A stretch of DNA of 64,000 bases from Streptomyces sp. SLBN-118 (GTDB lineage: Bacteria; Actinomycetota; Actinomycetes; Streptomycetales; Streptomycetaceae), in contig NZ_VFNP01000002.1 in NCBI RefSeq assembly GCF_006715635.1, positions 1,550,001 to 1,614,000 of the forward strand, read 5' to 3'. A program made the translations under genes and the position numbers. The notes beneath the pieces are model-generated. The model was given only the letters and a program-made list of their open reading frames with translations, searched no databases and was not told where the DNA came from. Positions within the stretch are counted from its first letter, which is position 1. Every line of letters starts with the position of its first letter. Below are positions 32,893 through 42,267 of the stretch, piece by piece.

Positions 32893-35800
32893 GCACCGTG
32901 CTGTTGCTGTCCACGGCCGACACCGATCTGCTGGCGGCCCGGGCCTCCGGGGCGCCGTACCGGATCGGCAACCCCACCCGCGTCGACGTGGCGGCGGAAC
33001 TGCCCGCGCTGATCGTGGGCGCCGACATCGCCGTCGTGCGTCTCCTCGGCGGGAAGCGGACCTGGGAGGACGGTCTCGCGGCGCTGCGTGCCGCCCGGAT
33101 CCCGACGGTCCTGCTGGGCGGTGAGGCCGCTGCGGACGCGGAGTTGATGGCCGAGTCCACGGTGCACGCGGGTGCGGTGACGCAGGCGCTGCGCTATCTG
33201 GTCGAGGGCGGTCCGGGCAACCTCGCCGAGCTGGCCCGCTTCCTCCTTCTGGACGTGCTGCGGGCGGGGCACGGTCGTGCTCAGGGCGCCCAGAACAGGC
33301 ACAGCGCGGAGCCGCGGAAGATGCCCGAGTGGGGCGTGCACGGCACGCGCGCGCACGTCGAGGGCCGGCCGACCGTGGGCGTGCTCTTCTACCGGGCCCA
33401 CCAGCTCTCCGGGAACACGGCCTTCGTCGACACACTCTGCGACCGCATCGAGGCGCGGGGCGCCAACGCCCTTCCCGTGTACTGCGGTTCGCTGCGCGGC
33501 GCCGAGGCCGGTCTGTACGAGCTCCTCGCCGGGGCCGACTCGCTCGTCGCCACCGTGCTCGCCGCCGGCGGCACGCGAGCGAGCGACGCCAGTGCGGGCG
33601 GCGACGACGAGGCCTGGGACATCGGGGCGCTCGCCGGGCTGGACATCCCTGTGCTCCAGGGGCTGTGCCTGACGTCCTCGCGGGCGGTCTGGGAGGCGTC
33701 GGACGCGGCGCTGTCCCCGATGGACGCGGCGATGCAGGTGGCCATCCCGGAGTTCGACGGGCGGCTGATCACGGTCCCGTTCTCCTTCAAGGAGCAGGGC
33801 CCCGACGAGGTGCCGGTGTATGTCGCCGACCCCGAGCGGGCCGGGCGCGTCGCCGGAATCGCCGTACGCCACGCCCGGTTGAGGCACCGGCCGAACGCCG
33901 AGAAGAAGCTGGCTCTCGTCTTCACCGCCTACCCCACCAAGCACTCACGCGTCGGCAATGCGGTGGGCCTGGACACACCGGCCTCGGCGGTACGGGTCCT
34001 GGACGCCCTGCGCGACGCCGGTTACGCCGTCGAAGGCCACCCGGACAACGGCGACGAGCTGATCCACCGGCTCATCAACGCCGGTGGCCACGACGTCGAG
34101 TGGCTGACCGACGAGCAGTTGGCGGCCGCCCCCGCGCGCGTGCCGCTCGCCGACTACCGGGCCTGGTTCGAGACCCTGGCTCCGGGGCTGCGCGAGGCCA
34201 TGCCGGAGCACTGGGGTGAGCCGCCCGGCTCGCTCTACGTCGACGGCGACGACATCGTGCTGGCCTCGCTCCGGTTCGGCAATGTCGTGGTCATGATCCA
34301 GCCGCCGCGTGGCTTCGGTGAGAACCCGATCGCCATCTACCACGACCCGGACATGCCGCCCTCGCACCACTACCTGGCCGCGTACCGCTGGCTGGAGAAC
34401 TCGTTCGGCGCGGACGCCGTCGTGCACATGGGCAAGCACGGCACCCTGGAGTGGCTGCCGGGCAAGGGACTGGGCCTGTCGGCGGGCTGTGGCCCGGACG
34501 CCGTGCTGGGCGAACTGCCGCTGATCTACCCCTTCATCGTCAACGACCCGGGCGAGGGCACTCAGGCCAAGCGCCGCGGCCACGCCACCGTTGTGGACCA
34601 TCTCGTGCCGCCGATGGCGCGCGCGGACACCTACGGCGATCTGGCAAAGCTCGAACAGCTCCTCGACGAGTACGCTCTCGTGTCCGATCTCGATCCGGCG
34701 AAGGCCCCGGCGGTACGGGCTCAGATCTGGACACTCGTGAAGGCCGCCGAACTCCACCACGACCTGCACGTCGACGAACAGCCGGACGACGGCGACTTCG
34801 ACGAGTTCGTCATGCACATCGACGGCTACCTCTGCGAGATCAAGGACGTCCAGATCAGGGACGGCCTGCACATCCTGGGCGGCGGCCCAACGGCGCAGGC
34901 CCGGGTCAACCTCGTCCTGGCCGTGCTGCGTGCCTCCCAGGTGTGGGGCGGGCAGGCCGACGCGCTGCCGGGGCTGAGGGCCGCGCTCGCCGAGCACTTC
35001 GGGCTCACCGAGAAGGATCTGCTCGCCGAGCCGGGCGCGCCCGTGAAGGTCCCGGCGGAGCTGACCGCGCTGGCCGAGGGGCCGGCCCGGACCGGCGCCG
35101 ACGCGATCGATCTGCTGGAGCAGCTGTGCCGGCGGCTCGCCGAGGGCATGGAGGAGCGCGGCTGGGCCACGGCGCACTGTGCGGCTCTGGTGCACGACAC
35201 GCTCGGCACCGAACTCCCCGCGGCCGTAGCCGTGCTGGGCTTCGCCTGCGAGGAGGTCGTGCCGCGCCTGGTCCGTACGACCGACGAGATCAGCAATATC
35301 CTGCGGGCGCTGAACGGAGGCCATGTGCCCGCCGGGCCCTCCGGCTCACCGACGCGCGGCCTGGTCAACGTCCTGCCGACCGGCCGCAACTTCTACTCCG
35401 TCGACCCCAAGGCGATCCCGTCCCGGCTGTCCTGGGAGGTCGGCCAGGCGCTCGCCGACTCGCTGGTGGCGCGCTGTCTGACCGACACCGGCGCCTACCC
35501 GAAGTCGGTGGGCCTGACGGTGTGGGGCACCTCGGCGATGCGTACCCAGGGCGACGACATCGCCGAGATCCTGGCCCTGCTCGGCTGCCGTCCGGTCTGG
35601 GACGACGCGTCCCGGCGCGTGACCGGCTTCGAGGTGGTGCCCCTGCGGGAGCTCGCGCGGCCGCGCATCGATGTGACGGTCCGCATCTCCGGATTCTTCC
35701 GGGACGCCTTCCCGCATGTGGTGGGGCTGATCGACGACGCCGTACGGGCGGTGGCCGAGCTCGACGAACCCGCCGAGTCCAACTACGTACGGGCGCACAC

Positions 35801-36566
35801 GGACGAGGACACGGCCCTGCACGGCGACCGGCGGCGGGCCACCGCGCGGATCTTCGGCTCCAAGCCGGGTGCCTATGGAGCGGGCCTGCTGCCGCTGATC
35901 GACGCACGGAACTGGCGCTTGGACGCGGACCTCGCGGAGGTGTACGCGGTGTGGGGCGGATACGCGTACGGACGCGGTCTGAACGGGCGTGCGGCGCGCG
36001 GGGACATGGAGACGGCCTTCCGCAGGATCGCGGTCGCCGCGAAGAACGTGGACACGCGGGAGCACGATCTCGTCGACGCGGACGACTACTTCCAGTACCA
36101 CGGCGGGATGGTCGCCATGGTGCGCCATCTGACAGGCCAATCGCCCGAGGCGTACGTGGGCGACTCGGCGGTCCCCGACCAGATCAGGACGCGCACCCTG
36201 GGCGAGGAGACCCACCGCGTGTTCCGGGCGCGGGTGGTCAACCCGCGCTGGATGGCGGCGATGCGGCGGCACGGATACAAGGGCGCGTTCGAGATGGCCG
36301 CGACCGTGGACTATCTGTTCGGGTACGACGCGACAGCGGGTGTCGTCGACGACTGGATGTACGAGAAGTTGTCGGCGGAGTACGTCTTCGATCCGGAGAA
36401 CCGGGAGTTCATGGAGAAGTCCAATCCATGGGCGCTGCGCGGGATCACGGAGAGACTGCTGGAGGCGGCGGAGCGGGGGCTGTGGGCTGAGCCCGACGAA
36501 GGGACGCTGGAGCGGTTGCGGACGATGTACCTGGAGCTCGAGGGCGAGCTGGAGGGGGACACGTGA
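32889..36566 (+). CDS. cobN: CobN, cobaltochelatase large subunit
   Basis: A 1225-residue protein of the CobN/BchH family, of the usual length. It is the catalytic subunit that puts cobalt into hydrogenobyrinic acid a,c-diamide, using energy from an AAA+ motor. Recognisable parts are [24 protein letters not shown]-like [19 protein letters not shown] (the strongly conserved CobN/BchH motif), and [17 protein letters not shown], with [17 protein letters not shown] near the C-terminal. It defines late, aerobic-type cobalt insertion. The motor subunits are supplied by the next gene. Confidence 0.95.
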   Translation: MSTVLLLSTADTDLLAARASGAPYRIGNPTRVDVAAELPALIVGADIAVVRLLGGKRTWEDGLAALRAARIPTVLLGGEAAADAELMAESTVHAGAVTQALRYLVEGGPGNLAELARFLLLDVLRAGHGRAQGAQNRHSAEPRKMPEWGVHGTRAHVEGRPTVGVLFYRAHQLSGNTAFVDTLCDRIEARGANALPVYCGSLRGAEAGLYELLAGADSLVATVLAAGGTRASDASAGGDDEAWDIGALAGLDIPVLQGLCLTSSRAVWEASDAALSPMDAAMQVAIPEFDGRLITVPFSFKEQGPDEVPVYVADPERAGRVAGIAVRHARLRHRPNAEKKLALVFTAYPTKHSRVGNAVGLDTPASAVRVLDALRDAGYAVEGHPDNGDELIHRLINAGGHDVEWLTDEQLAAAPARVPLADYRAWFETLAPGLREAMPEHWGEPPGSLYVDGDDIVLASLRFGNVVVMIQPPRGFGENPIAIYHDPDMPPSHHYLAAYRWLENSFGADAVVHMGKHGTLEWLPGKGLGLSAGCGPDAVLGELPLIYPFIVNDPGEGTQAKRRGHATVVDHLVPPMARADTYGDLAKLEQLLDEYALVSDLDPAKAPAVRAQIWTLVKAAELHHDLHVDEQPDDGDFDEFVMHIDGYLCEIKDVQIRDGLHILGGGPTAQARVNLVLAVLRASQVWGGQADALPGLRAALAEHFGLTEKDLLAEPGAPVKVPAELTALAEGPARTGADAIDLLEQLCRRLAEGMEERGWATAHCAALVHDTLGTELPAAVAVLGFACEEVVPRLVRTTDEISNILRALNGGHVPAGPSGSPTRGLVNVLPTGRNFYSVDPKAIPSRLSWEVGQALADSLVARCLTDTGAYPKSVGLTVWGTSAMRTQGDDIAEILALLGCRPVWDDASRRVTGFEVVPLRELARPRIDVTVRISGFFRDAFPHVVGLIDDAVRAVAELDEPAESNYVRAHTDEDTALHGDRRRATARIFGSKPGAYGAGLLPLIDARNWRLDADLAEVYAVWGGYAYGRGLNGRAARGDMETAFRRIAVAAKNVDTREHDLVDADDYFQYHGGMVAMVRHLTGQSPEAYVGDSAVPDQIRTRTLGEETHRVFRARVVNPRWMAAMRRHGYKGAFEMAATVDYLFGYDATAGVVDDWMYEKLSAEYVFDPENREFMEKSNPWALRGITERLLEAAERGLWAEPDEGTLERLRTMYLELEGELEGDT

Positions 36567-36612
36567 AGGTCTTTTCTGTCCACCGCCCGAACCACATCGA
36601 GGAGTCGACCGC

Positions 36613-38634
36613 ATGAGCACCCCCTATCCCTTCACCGCCATCGTCGGGCAGGACGACCTGCGGCTCGCGCTGCTGCTGAACGCCGTGTCGCCCGCCGTCG
36701 GCGGTGTGCTCGTGCGCGGTGAGAAGGGGACCGCCAAGTCGACCGCCGTACGCGCCCTTTCCGCGTTGATACCGCAGGTCCCCGTCGTCCCCGGGTGCCG
36801 GTTCTCCTGCGACCCGGCCGCGCCCGACCCGGCGTGTCCCGATGGTCCTCACGAGGCGGGCGGCGGCACGGCGCGCCCCGCGCGGATGGTCGAGCTGCCC
36901 GTCGGCGCCTCCGAGGACCGGCTCGTGGGCGCGCTCGACATCGAGCGGGCGCTCGCCGAGGGTGTGAAGGCCTTCGAGCCGGGTCTGCTCGCCGACGCGC
37001 ACCGCGGGATCCTGTACGTCGACGAAGTGAACCTGCTCCACGACCACTTGGTGGACCTGCTTCTCGACGCGGCCGCCATGGGCGCCTCGTACGTCGAGCG
37101 TGAAGGCGTCTCGGTACGGCATGCGGCGCGTTTCCTGCTGGTGGGGACAATGAACCCCGAAGAGGGGGAGCTGCGGCCGCAGTTGCTGGACCGGTTCGGG
37201 CTCACCGTCGAGGTCGCGGCCTCCCGCGAGCCCGACCAGCGGGTCGAGGTGGTGCGCCGCCGCCTCGCGTACGACGACGATCCCGGCGGCTTCGCCGGGC
37301 GCTGGGCAGACGACGAGGCGGCTCTGCGGGCGAGGATCGTGGCCGCGCGGGCGCTGCTGCCGCAAGTGCGGCTCGGCGACGGCGCACTGCGGCAGATCGC
37401 CGCGACCTGCGCCGCCTTCGAAGTGGACGGCATGCGCGCGGACATTGTGATGGCGCGGACGGCCACGGCACTGGCCGCGTGGGCGGGGCGGAGCGACGTA
37501 CTGGCCGAGGACGTGCGCCAGGCCGCCCTGCTGGCGCTCCCCCACCGGCGGCGGCGCAATCCCTTCGACGCGCCCGGTCTTGACGAGGACAAGCTCGACG
37601 AGACGCTGGAGGAGTTCGGCGACGACGATCCCGACCCCGGCCCGGACGGGCCGGGCGGGGGCGGTGGGCAGCCACCGAAGGACGGTCCCGGCACGCCCCC
37701 GCAGGGCGACGCGGGCCAGGGCGATGCGGGCCGGGGTGACACGCCCGCCGAGCCGCAGGAGGCCGAGGGCGGTCGGCCGCAGGCCGCGGGCGGCGGTGAG
37801 CAGCAGGCCGTAAGGGCCGCGGAGCCTTTCCGTACGAAGGTGCTCAGCGTGCCCGGGCTCGGCGAGGGCGCGGCGGGGCGCAGGTCCCGGGCGCGGACCG
37901 AGCACGGGCGGACGACGGGAGCCCGGCGGCCCCGAGGGGCGCTCACCAAGCTGCACTTGGCGGCGACCGTCCAGGCGGCCGCCCCCCACCAGCGGGCACG
38001 CGGGCGCAGCGGCCGCGGTCTGGTGGTCCGGCGTGACGACCTGCGGCAGGCAACGCGGGAGGGGCGGGAGGGGAACCTCGTGCTGTTCCTGGTGGACGCC
38101 TCGGGTTCGATGGCGGCCCGGCAGCGGATGAGCGCGGTCAAGGGAGCGGTTCTCTCGCTGCTGCTCGATGCGTATCAGCGGCGCGACAAGGTCGGGCTGA
38201 TCACCTTCCGTGGCAAGGACGCGGAGGTGGCACTGCCGCCGACCTCGTCGGTGGACGCGGCCGCGGCCCGGCTCGAACGGCTGCCCACGGGCGGCCGGAC
38301 GCCGCTGGCGGCCGGTCTGCTGCGGGCGCACGACGTACTGCGCGTGGAGCGTCTGCGCGATCCGGCGCGACGGCCGCTGCTGGTCGTGGTGACGGACGGC
38401 CGCGCGACGGGCGGCGTCGATCCACTCGCGCTCGCCTCGCGGTCCGCGCGGCTGCACGCCGCCGAGAAAACCGCCTCGGTCGTCGTGGACTGCGAGTCGG
38501 GGCCGGTGCGCCTCGGGCTCGCGGGGGAACTCGCCCGCGATCTCGGCGGCACAGCCGTCACCCTGGACGAGCTGCGCGCCGACAGCATCGCCGGAATCGT
38601 CAGGGACGTCACCGCAACCAGGAGGGCCGCTTAA
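36613..38634 (+). CDS. Cobaltochelatase AAA+/VWA motor subunit (BchI-BchD-type fusion)
   Basis: A 673-residue fusion. Residues 1-330 are the AAA+ ATPase: Walker A GEKGTAKST (36-44), Walker B-like ILYVDEVNLL, and a pre-sensor region. A low-complexity Gly/Pro/Asp/Gln linker occupies about 335-425. Residues about 485-673 form a von Willebrand A domain with MIDAS D495 in DASGS, and TDGRATGG near 605. Such proteins replace CobS and CobT in actinomycetes and drive CobN. It starts 46 bp after cobN. Being related to magnesium chelatase, a role in chlorophyll is not possible in this organism. Confidence 0.9.
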   Translation: MSTPYPFTAIVGQDDLRLALLLNAVSPAVGGVLVRGEKGTAKSTAVRALSALIPQVPVVPGCRFSCDPAAPDPACPDGPHEAGGGTARPARMVELPVGASEDRLVGALDIERALAEGVKAFEPGLLADAHRGILYVDEVNLLHDHLVDLLLDAAAMGASYVEREGVSVRHAARFLLVGTMNPEEGELRPQLLDRFGLTVEVAASREPDQRVEVVRRRLAYDDDPGGFAGRWADDEAALRARIVAARALLPQVRLGDGALRQIAATCAAFEVDGMRADIVMARTATALAAWAGRSDVLAEDVRQAALLALPHRRRRNPFDAPGLDEDKLDETLEEFGDDDPDPGPDGPGGGGGQPPKDGPGTPPQGDAGQGDAGRGDTPAEPQEAEGGRPQAAGGGEQQAVRAAEPFRTKVLSVPGLGEGAAGRRSRARTEHGRTTGARRPRGALTKLHLAATVQAAAPHQRARGRSGRGLVVRRDDLRQATREGREGNLVLFLVDASGSMAARQRMSAVKGAVLSLLLDAYQRRDKVGLITFRGKDAEVALPPTSSVDAAAARLERLPTGGRTPLAAGLLRAHDVLRVERLRDPARRPLLVVVTDGRATGGVDPLALASRSARLHAAEKTASVVVDCESGPVRLGLAGELARDLGGTAVTLDELRADSIAGIVRDVTATRRAA

Positions 38635-39242
38635 TGCCGCAGGGACAGCCGACCGTCGTTCCCCAGGACGGGCTCACCACCCGCCAGCGCCGCAACCGGC
38701 CGCTGGTGATGGTGCACACGGGCGTCGGCAAGGGGAAGTCGACGGCCGCCTTCGGGATGGCGCTGCGCGCCTGGAACCAGGGCTGGCCGGTCGGGGTGTT
38801 CCAGTTCGTCAAGTCCGCGAAGTGGAAGGTCGGCGAGGAGAACGCCCTGAGGGTGCTCGGCGCGAGCGGCGAGGGCGGCAAGGTCGACTGGCACAAGATG
38901 GGCGAGGGCTGGTCCTGGATCCAGCGTGCCCCCGCGGACGGCGAACTGTCGAACGAGGAGAAAGCGCGCGAGGGCTGGGAGCAGGTCAAGCGCGGCCTGG
39001 CGGCCGAGTCGTACAAGTTCTACGTCCTGGACGAGTTCGCGTATCCGATGCACTGGGGCTGGGTGGACCCCGCCGAGGTGGTCCAGGTGCTGCGCGACCG
39101 CCCAGGCACCCAGCATGTCGTGATCACCGGCCGCAACGCACCGGCCGAACTCCTCGACTTCGCCGACCTCGTCACCGACATGTCCAAGGTCAAGCACCCG
39201 ATGGACGCGGGTCAGAAGGGGCAGCGGGGCATCGAGTGGTAG
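38634..39242 (+). CDS. cobO: CobO, cob(I)yrinic acid a,c-diamide adenosyltransferase
   Basis: A 202-residue CobA/CobO/BtuR-type enzyme that adds the 5'-deoxyadenosyl group to Co(I) of the corrin. The P-loop HTGVGKGKSTAAFGM is at about residues 28-42, and FYVLDEFAYPMHWGWVDPAE around 125 carries the DEF region that binds ATP-Mg. KHPMDAGQKGQRGIEW is the typical end. Its ATG overlaps the previous TAA by one base, and its stop lies within the start region of cobB. Confidence 0.94.
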   Translation: MPQGQPTVVPQDGLTTRQRRNRPLVMVHTGVGKGKSTAAFGMALRAWNQGWPVGVFQFVKSAKWKVGEENALRVLGASGEGGKVDWHKMGEGWSWIQRAPADGELSNEEKAREGWEQVKRGLAAESYKFYVLDEFAYPMHWGWVDPAEVVQVLRDRPGTQHVVITGRNAPAELLDFADLVTDMSKVKHPMDAGQKGQRGIEW

Positions 39243-40600
39243 CACGTCTCGTCATCGCCGCGCCGTCGTCGGGCAGCGGCAAGACCACCGTCGCCACGGG
39301 CCTGATGGCGGCCTTCGCCGCGACGGGCCTGACCGTGTCCCCGCACAAGGTCGGCCCCGACTACATCGACCCCGGCTACCACTCGCTCGCGACAGGACGC
39401 CCGGGACGCAATCTCGACGCGTACATGTGCGGTACGGACCTGATGGCACCGCTGTTCGCGCACGGCGCCGCGGGGTGCGACGTGGCTGTGGTCGAGGGCG
39501 TGATGGGGCTGTACGACGGCGCGGCGGGCGCGGGTGAACTGGCCTCGACGGCCCAGGTGGCGAAGCTGCTGCGGGCGCCGGTGGTGCTGGTGGTCGACGC
39601 GTCGTCGCAGTCGCGGTCGGTGGCGGCGCTGGTGCACGGTTTCGCGTCCTGGGACCCGCAGGTGCGGATCGGGGGCGTGATCCTCAACAAGGTCGCCTCC
39701 GACCGGCACGAGGAGCTGCTGAGGGATGCGCTGGCGGAGTCGGGGGTGCCGGTGCTGGGGGTGCTGCGCCGGGCTCCCTCCGTGTCGACACCGTCGCGCC
39801 ATCTGGGCCTGGTGCCGGTCGCCGAGCGGCGGGTGGACGCGGTGGACGCGGTGGCGGCGATGGCCGAACAGGTCCGGCGGGGCTGTGACTTGGAGGGGTT
39901 GCTTGAGTTGGCACGGTCGGCTCCGGGGCTGGGGGCGGTGGCGTGGGACGCGGTGACGGCCTGCGGCGAGCCGGTCCCCACCCGGGAACAGCGCCGCGGG
40001 CGCCCCCTCGTCGCCGTCGCCGGCGGGCCCGCCTTCACGTTCTCCTACGCCGAGCACGCCGAACTCCTCACCGCCGCCGGCGCCGACGTCGTCCCCTTCG
40101 ATCCGCTCCGGGACGAGCAACTCCCCGACAACACCGCCGGTCTCGTCATCGGCGGCGGATTCCCGGAGGTGTACGCCCCCGAGCTGTCCGCCAACCAACC
40201 CCTCCGCAAGGCGGTCGCCGAGCTCGCGCTCTTTGGCGCGCCCGTCGCCGCCGAGTGTGCGGGACTGCTGTATCTCGCCCGCTCTCTGGACGGGCAGCCG
40301 ATGTGCGGGGTGCTGGACGCCGATGCGCGGATGAGTGAACGGCTCACGCTGGGCTACCGCGAGGCGGTTGCCGTCGGCGACAGTGTCCTTGCCGCAGCGG
40401 GGACGCGGCTGCGCGGGCACGAGTTCCACCGGACCGTCATCGAGCCCGCCGCCGGACCCGAACCCGCCTGGGGCATGCACCGGCCCGAGCGCCGCCTGGA
40501 GGGGTTCGTGCAGCGGGGCGTGCATGCGAGCTATCTGCATACGCACTGGGCCTCCGCGCCCGGTGTCGCCCGCCGATTCGTTGAGGGGTGTGCGCGATGA
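39236..40600 (+). CDS. cobB: CobB, hydrogenobyrinic/cobyrinic acid a,c-diamide synthase
   Basis: A 454-residue amidotransferase that forms the a- and c-amides. It opens LVIAAPSSGSGKTTVATGLM (P-loop of the dethiobiotin-synthetase-type ATPase domain) and KVGPDYIDPGYHS. The C-terminal glutaminase domain has VIGGGFPEVYAPELS and nucleophile C341 in AAECAGLLYLA. GTG at 39236, inside the end of cobO, gives VVARLVIAAP; no other in-frame start is nearer to the motif. Product is passed to CobN (aerobic route). Stop overlaps cobI (ATGA). Confidence 0.93.
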   Translation: MVARLVIAAPSSGSGKTTVATGLMAAFAATGLTVSPHKVGPDYIDPGYHSLATGRPGRNLDAYMCGTDLMAPLFAHGAAGCDVAVVEGVMGLYDGAAGAGELASTAQVAKLLRAPVVLVVDASSQSRSVAALVHGFASWDPQVRIGGVILNKVASDRHEELLRDALAESGVPVLGVLRRAPSVSTPSRHLGLVPVAERRVDAVDAVAAMAEQVRRGCDLEGLLELARSAPGLGAVAWDAVTACGEPVPTREQRRGRPLVAVAGGPAFTFSYAEHAELLTAAGADVVPFDPLRDEQLPDNTAGLVIGGGFPEVYAPELSANQPLRKAVAELALFGAPVAAECAGLLYLARSLDGQPMCGVLDADARMSERLTLGYREAVAVGDSVLAAAGTRLRGHEFHRTVIEPAAGPEPAWGMHRPERRLEGFVQRGVHASYLHTHWASAPGVARRFVEGCAR

Positions 40601-41325
40601 GCAGGCTGATCGGTGTCGGGGTGGGGCCGGGCGACCCGGAGCTGGTGACCGTGAAGGGGGTGCGCGCGCTCCAGGAGGCCGATGTCGTCGTCGTACCGGT
40701 GATGGACACGCTGGAGCGGGGCCGCGCCGAGGCGACCGTCCTGCACTATGTCGTTGCCCAGAAGGTCATGCGGATCGTGTTCGCGCTCAACGAGCGGACC
40801 GCCCGGGCCCGTCGTGATGCCGCGTGGGACGCGGCCGGTGAGCGTGTCGCCGAACTCCTGCGCGCTCACGACGTCGTGTCCTTCGCGACGATCGGCGACC
40901 CGAACGTGTACTCCACGTTCACGTATCTCGCGCAGACGATCGGCGAACTGGTCCCGGGGACGGCCGTGGAGACCGTGCCGGGTATCACCGCGATGCAGGA
41001 TCTGGCGGCCCGCAGCGGCGCGGTCCTCACCGAGGGCACCGAGCCGCTGACCCTGGTGCCGGTGACGGCCGGGGCGGCCGTGCTCAAGGGCGCCCTGGAG
41101 GGGCCCGGGACCGTGGTGGCGTACAAGTTCGGGCGGCTGGCCGCCGAGGTGGCGACCGCGTTGCGGGAGACGGGACGTACCGAGGGCGCGGTGTGGGGCT
41201 CGGCGCTCGGGCTGCCGCAGGAGTCGATCCGGCCGGCCGCCGAGCTGGCCGAGGGCCCGTTGCCGTATCTGTCGACGCTGATCGCGCCGGCGCCGCGCGA
41301 CGGCGGCCGTGGGGGCAAGTTGTGA
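40597..41325 (+). CDS. cobI: CobI, precorrin-2 C20-methyltransferase
   Basis: A 242-residue SAM-dependent methyltransferase of the tetrapyrrole family. GVGVGPGDPELVTVKGVRAL is the N-terminal SAM-site loop, DVVSFATIGDPNVYSTFTYL the second, and VETVPGITAMQDLAAR the third, in the order and wording of CobI/CbiL. It makes precorrin-3A from precorrin-2. Start ATG overlaps the cobB stop. A 120-bp gap without a known gene follows before cobM. Confidence 0.92.
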   Translation: MSRLIGVGVGPGDPELVTVKGVRALQEADVVVVPVMDTLERGRAEATVLHYVVAQKVMRIVFALNERTARARRDAAWDAAGERVAELLRAHDVVSFATIGDPNVYSTFTYLAQTIGELVPGTAVETVPGITAMQDLAARSGAVLTEGTEPLTLVPVTAGAAVLKGALEGPGTVVAYKFGRLAAEVATALRETGRTEGAVWGSALGLPQESIRPAAELAEGPLPYLSTLIAPAPRDGGRGGKL

Positions 41326-41445
41326 GCCCGTCACTCCGACAGGCCGACCACCGCCACCAGGGGCATCCCGAACACCTCCTCCCCGGCCGCTTCCAGCGCC
41401 GGGGCTCCGTGGAACCACCCGAATGACACGAGAGGACCACCGCTC
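41326..41445 (+). other. Gap between cobI and cobM
   Basis: No recognised gene. In the plus strand a GTG overlapping the cobI stop opens a 34-codon frame (41322-41426) with a His-rich start (QADHRHQGHPEH); in the minus strand a frame reading GAPALEAAGEEVFGMPLVAV with better codon bias spans about the same bases. Neither can be shown to be a gene. A purine-rich GAGAGGA precedes cobM. Confidence 0.3.
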
Positions 41446-42267
41446 ATGGCCGATGCCGACACCCGCGGGAAGGTGACCTTCGTCGGCGCCGGCCCGGGCG
41501 CCGCCGATCTGCTGACGTTCCGTGCCGCGCGGGCCATCGCCGATGCGGACATCGTCATCTGGGCGGCGAGCCTGGTGCAGGCGGACGTCCTCGACCACGC
41601 GCGCGAGGGGGCCGAGATCCTCGACTCGGCGGCGATGTCGCTGGAGGACGTCGTCGCGGTGTACGAGCGGGCGCAGGAGGGGGACTTGAGGGTCGCTCGT
41701 ATCCATTCCGGCGACCCCGCCCTGTGGGGCGGCACGCAGGAGCAGCTCGACCGCTGCGTGGAGCTGGGGCTCGCGGTCGAGATCGTGCCGGGTGTCTCGT
41801 CGTTCTCGGCGGTCGCCGCGATCGCACAGCGCGAGCTGACGGTCCCGGAGGTCGCGCAGTCGGTGATCCTCACCCGGCTGGGTGGTGGCAAGACGCCGAT
41901 GCCGCCGGGCGAGGAGGTACGGGAGTTCGCGCGGCACGGCACGACGATGGCGCTGTTCCTGTCGGCGGCGCGATCCGGCCAGTTGACGCAGGAACTGCTG
42001 GAGGGCGGCTATCCGGCGAGTACGCCGGTGGTCGTCGCGTATCAGGCGACCTGGCCCCAGGAGCTGATCCTGCGCTGCACGATCGGCACGCTGGAGGAGA
42101 CCGTCAAGGAGCACAAGCTGTGGAAGCACACGCTGTTCCTCGTCGGGCCCGCACTGGCGGCTTCGGGGACGCGTTCGCATCTCTACCACCCGGGGCACTT
42201 CCATGGCTTCCGGAAGGCGGATCCGGCGGCCCGCAAGGCACTTCGCGCACAGGGAGCGGCTCAGTGA
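41446..42267 (+). CDS. cobM: CobM, precorrin-4 C11-methyltransferase
   Basis: A 273-residue member of the same methyltransferase family. VTFVGAGPGAADLLTFRAAR, then VARIHSGDPALWGGTQEQL and VEIVPGVSSFSAVAAIAQ, with YQATWPQELILRCTIGTL in the C-terminal half, match CobM. It converts precorrin-4 to precorrin-5. Stop overlaps the next gene by 4 bp (GTGA). The residues HLYHPGHFHGF near the C-terminus are His-rich as in other CobM proteins. Confidence 0.93.
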   Translation: MADADTRGKVTFVGAGPGAADLLTFRAARAIADADIVIWAASLVQADVLDHAREGAEILDSAAMSLEDVVAVYERAQEGDLRVARIHSGDPALWGGTQEQLDRCVELGLAVEIVPGVSSFSAVAAIAQRELTVPEVAQSVILTRLGGGKTPMPPGEEVREFARHGTTMALFLSAARSGQLTQELLEGGYPASTPVVVAYQATWPQELILRCTIGTLEETVKEHKLWKHTLFLVGPALAASGTRSHLYHPGHFHGFRKADPAARKALRAQGAAQ

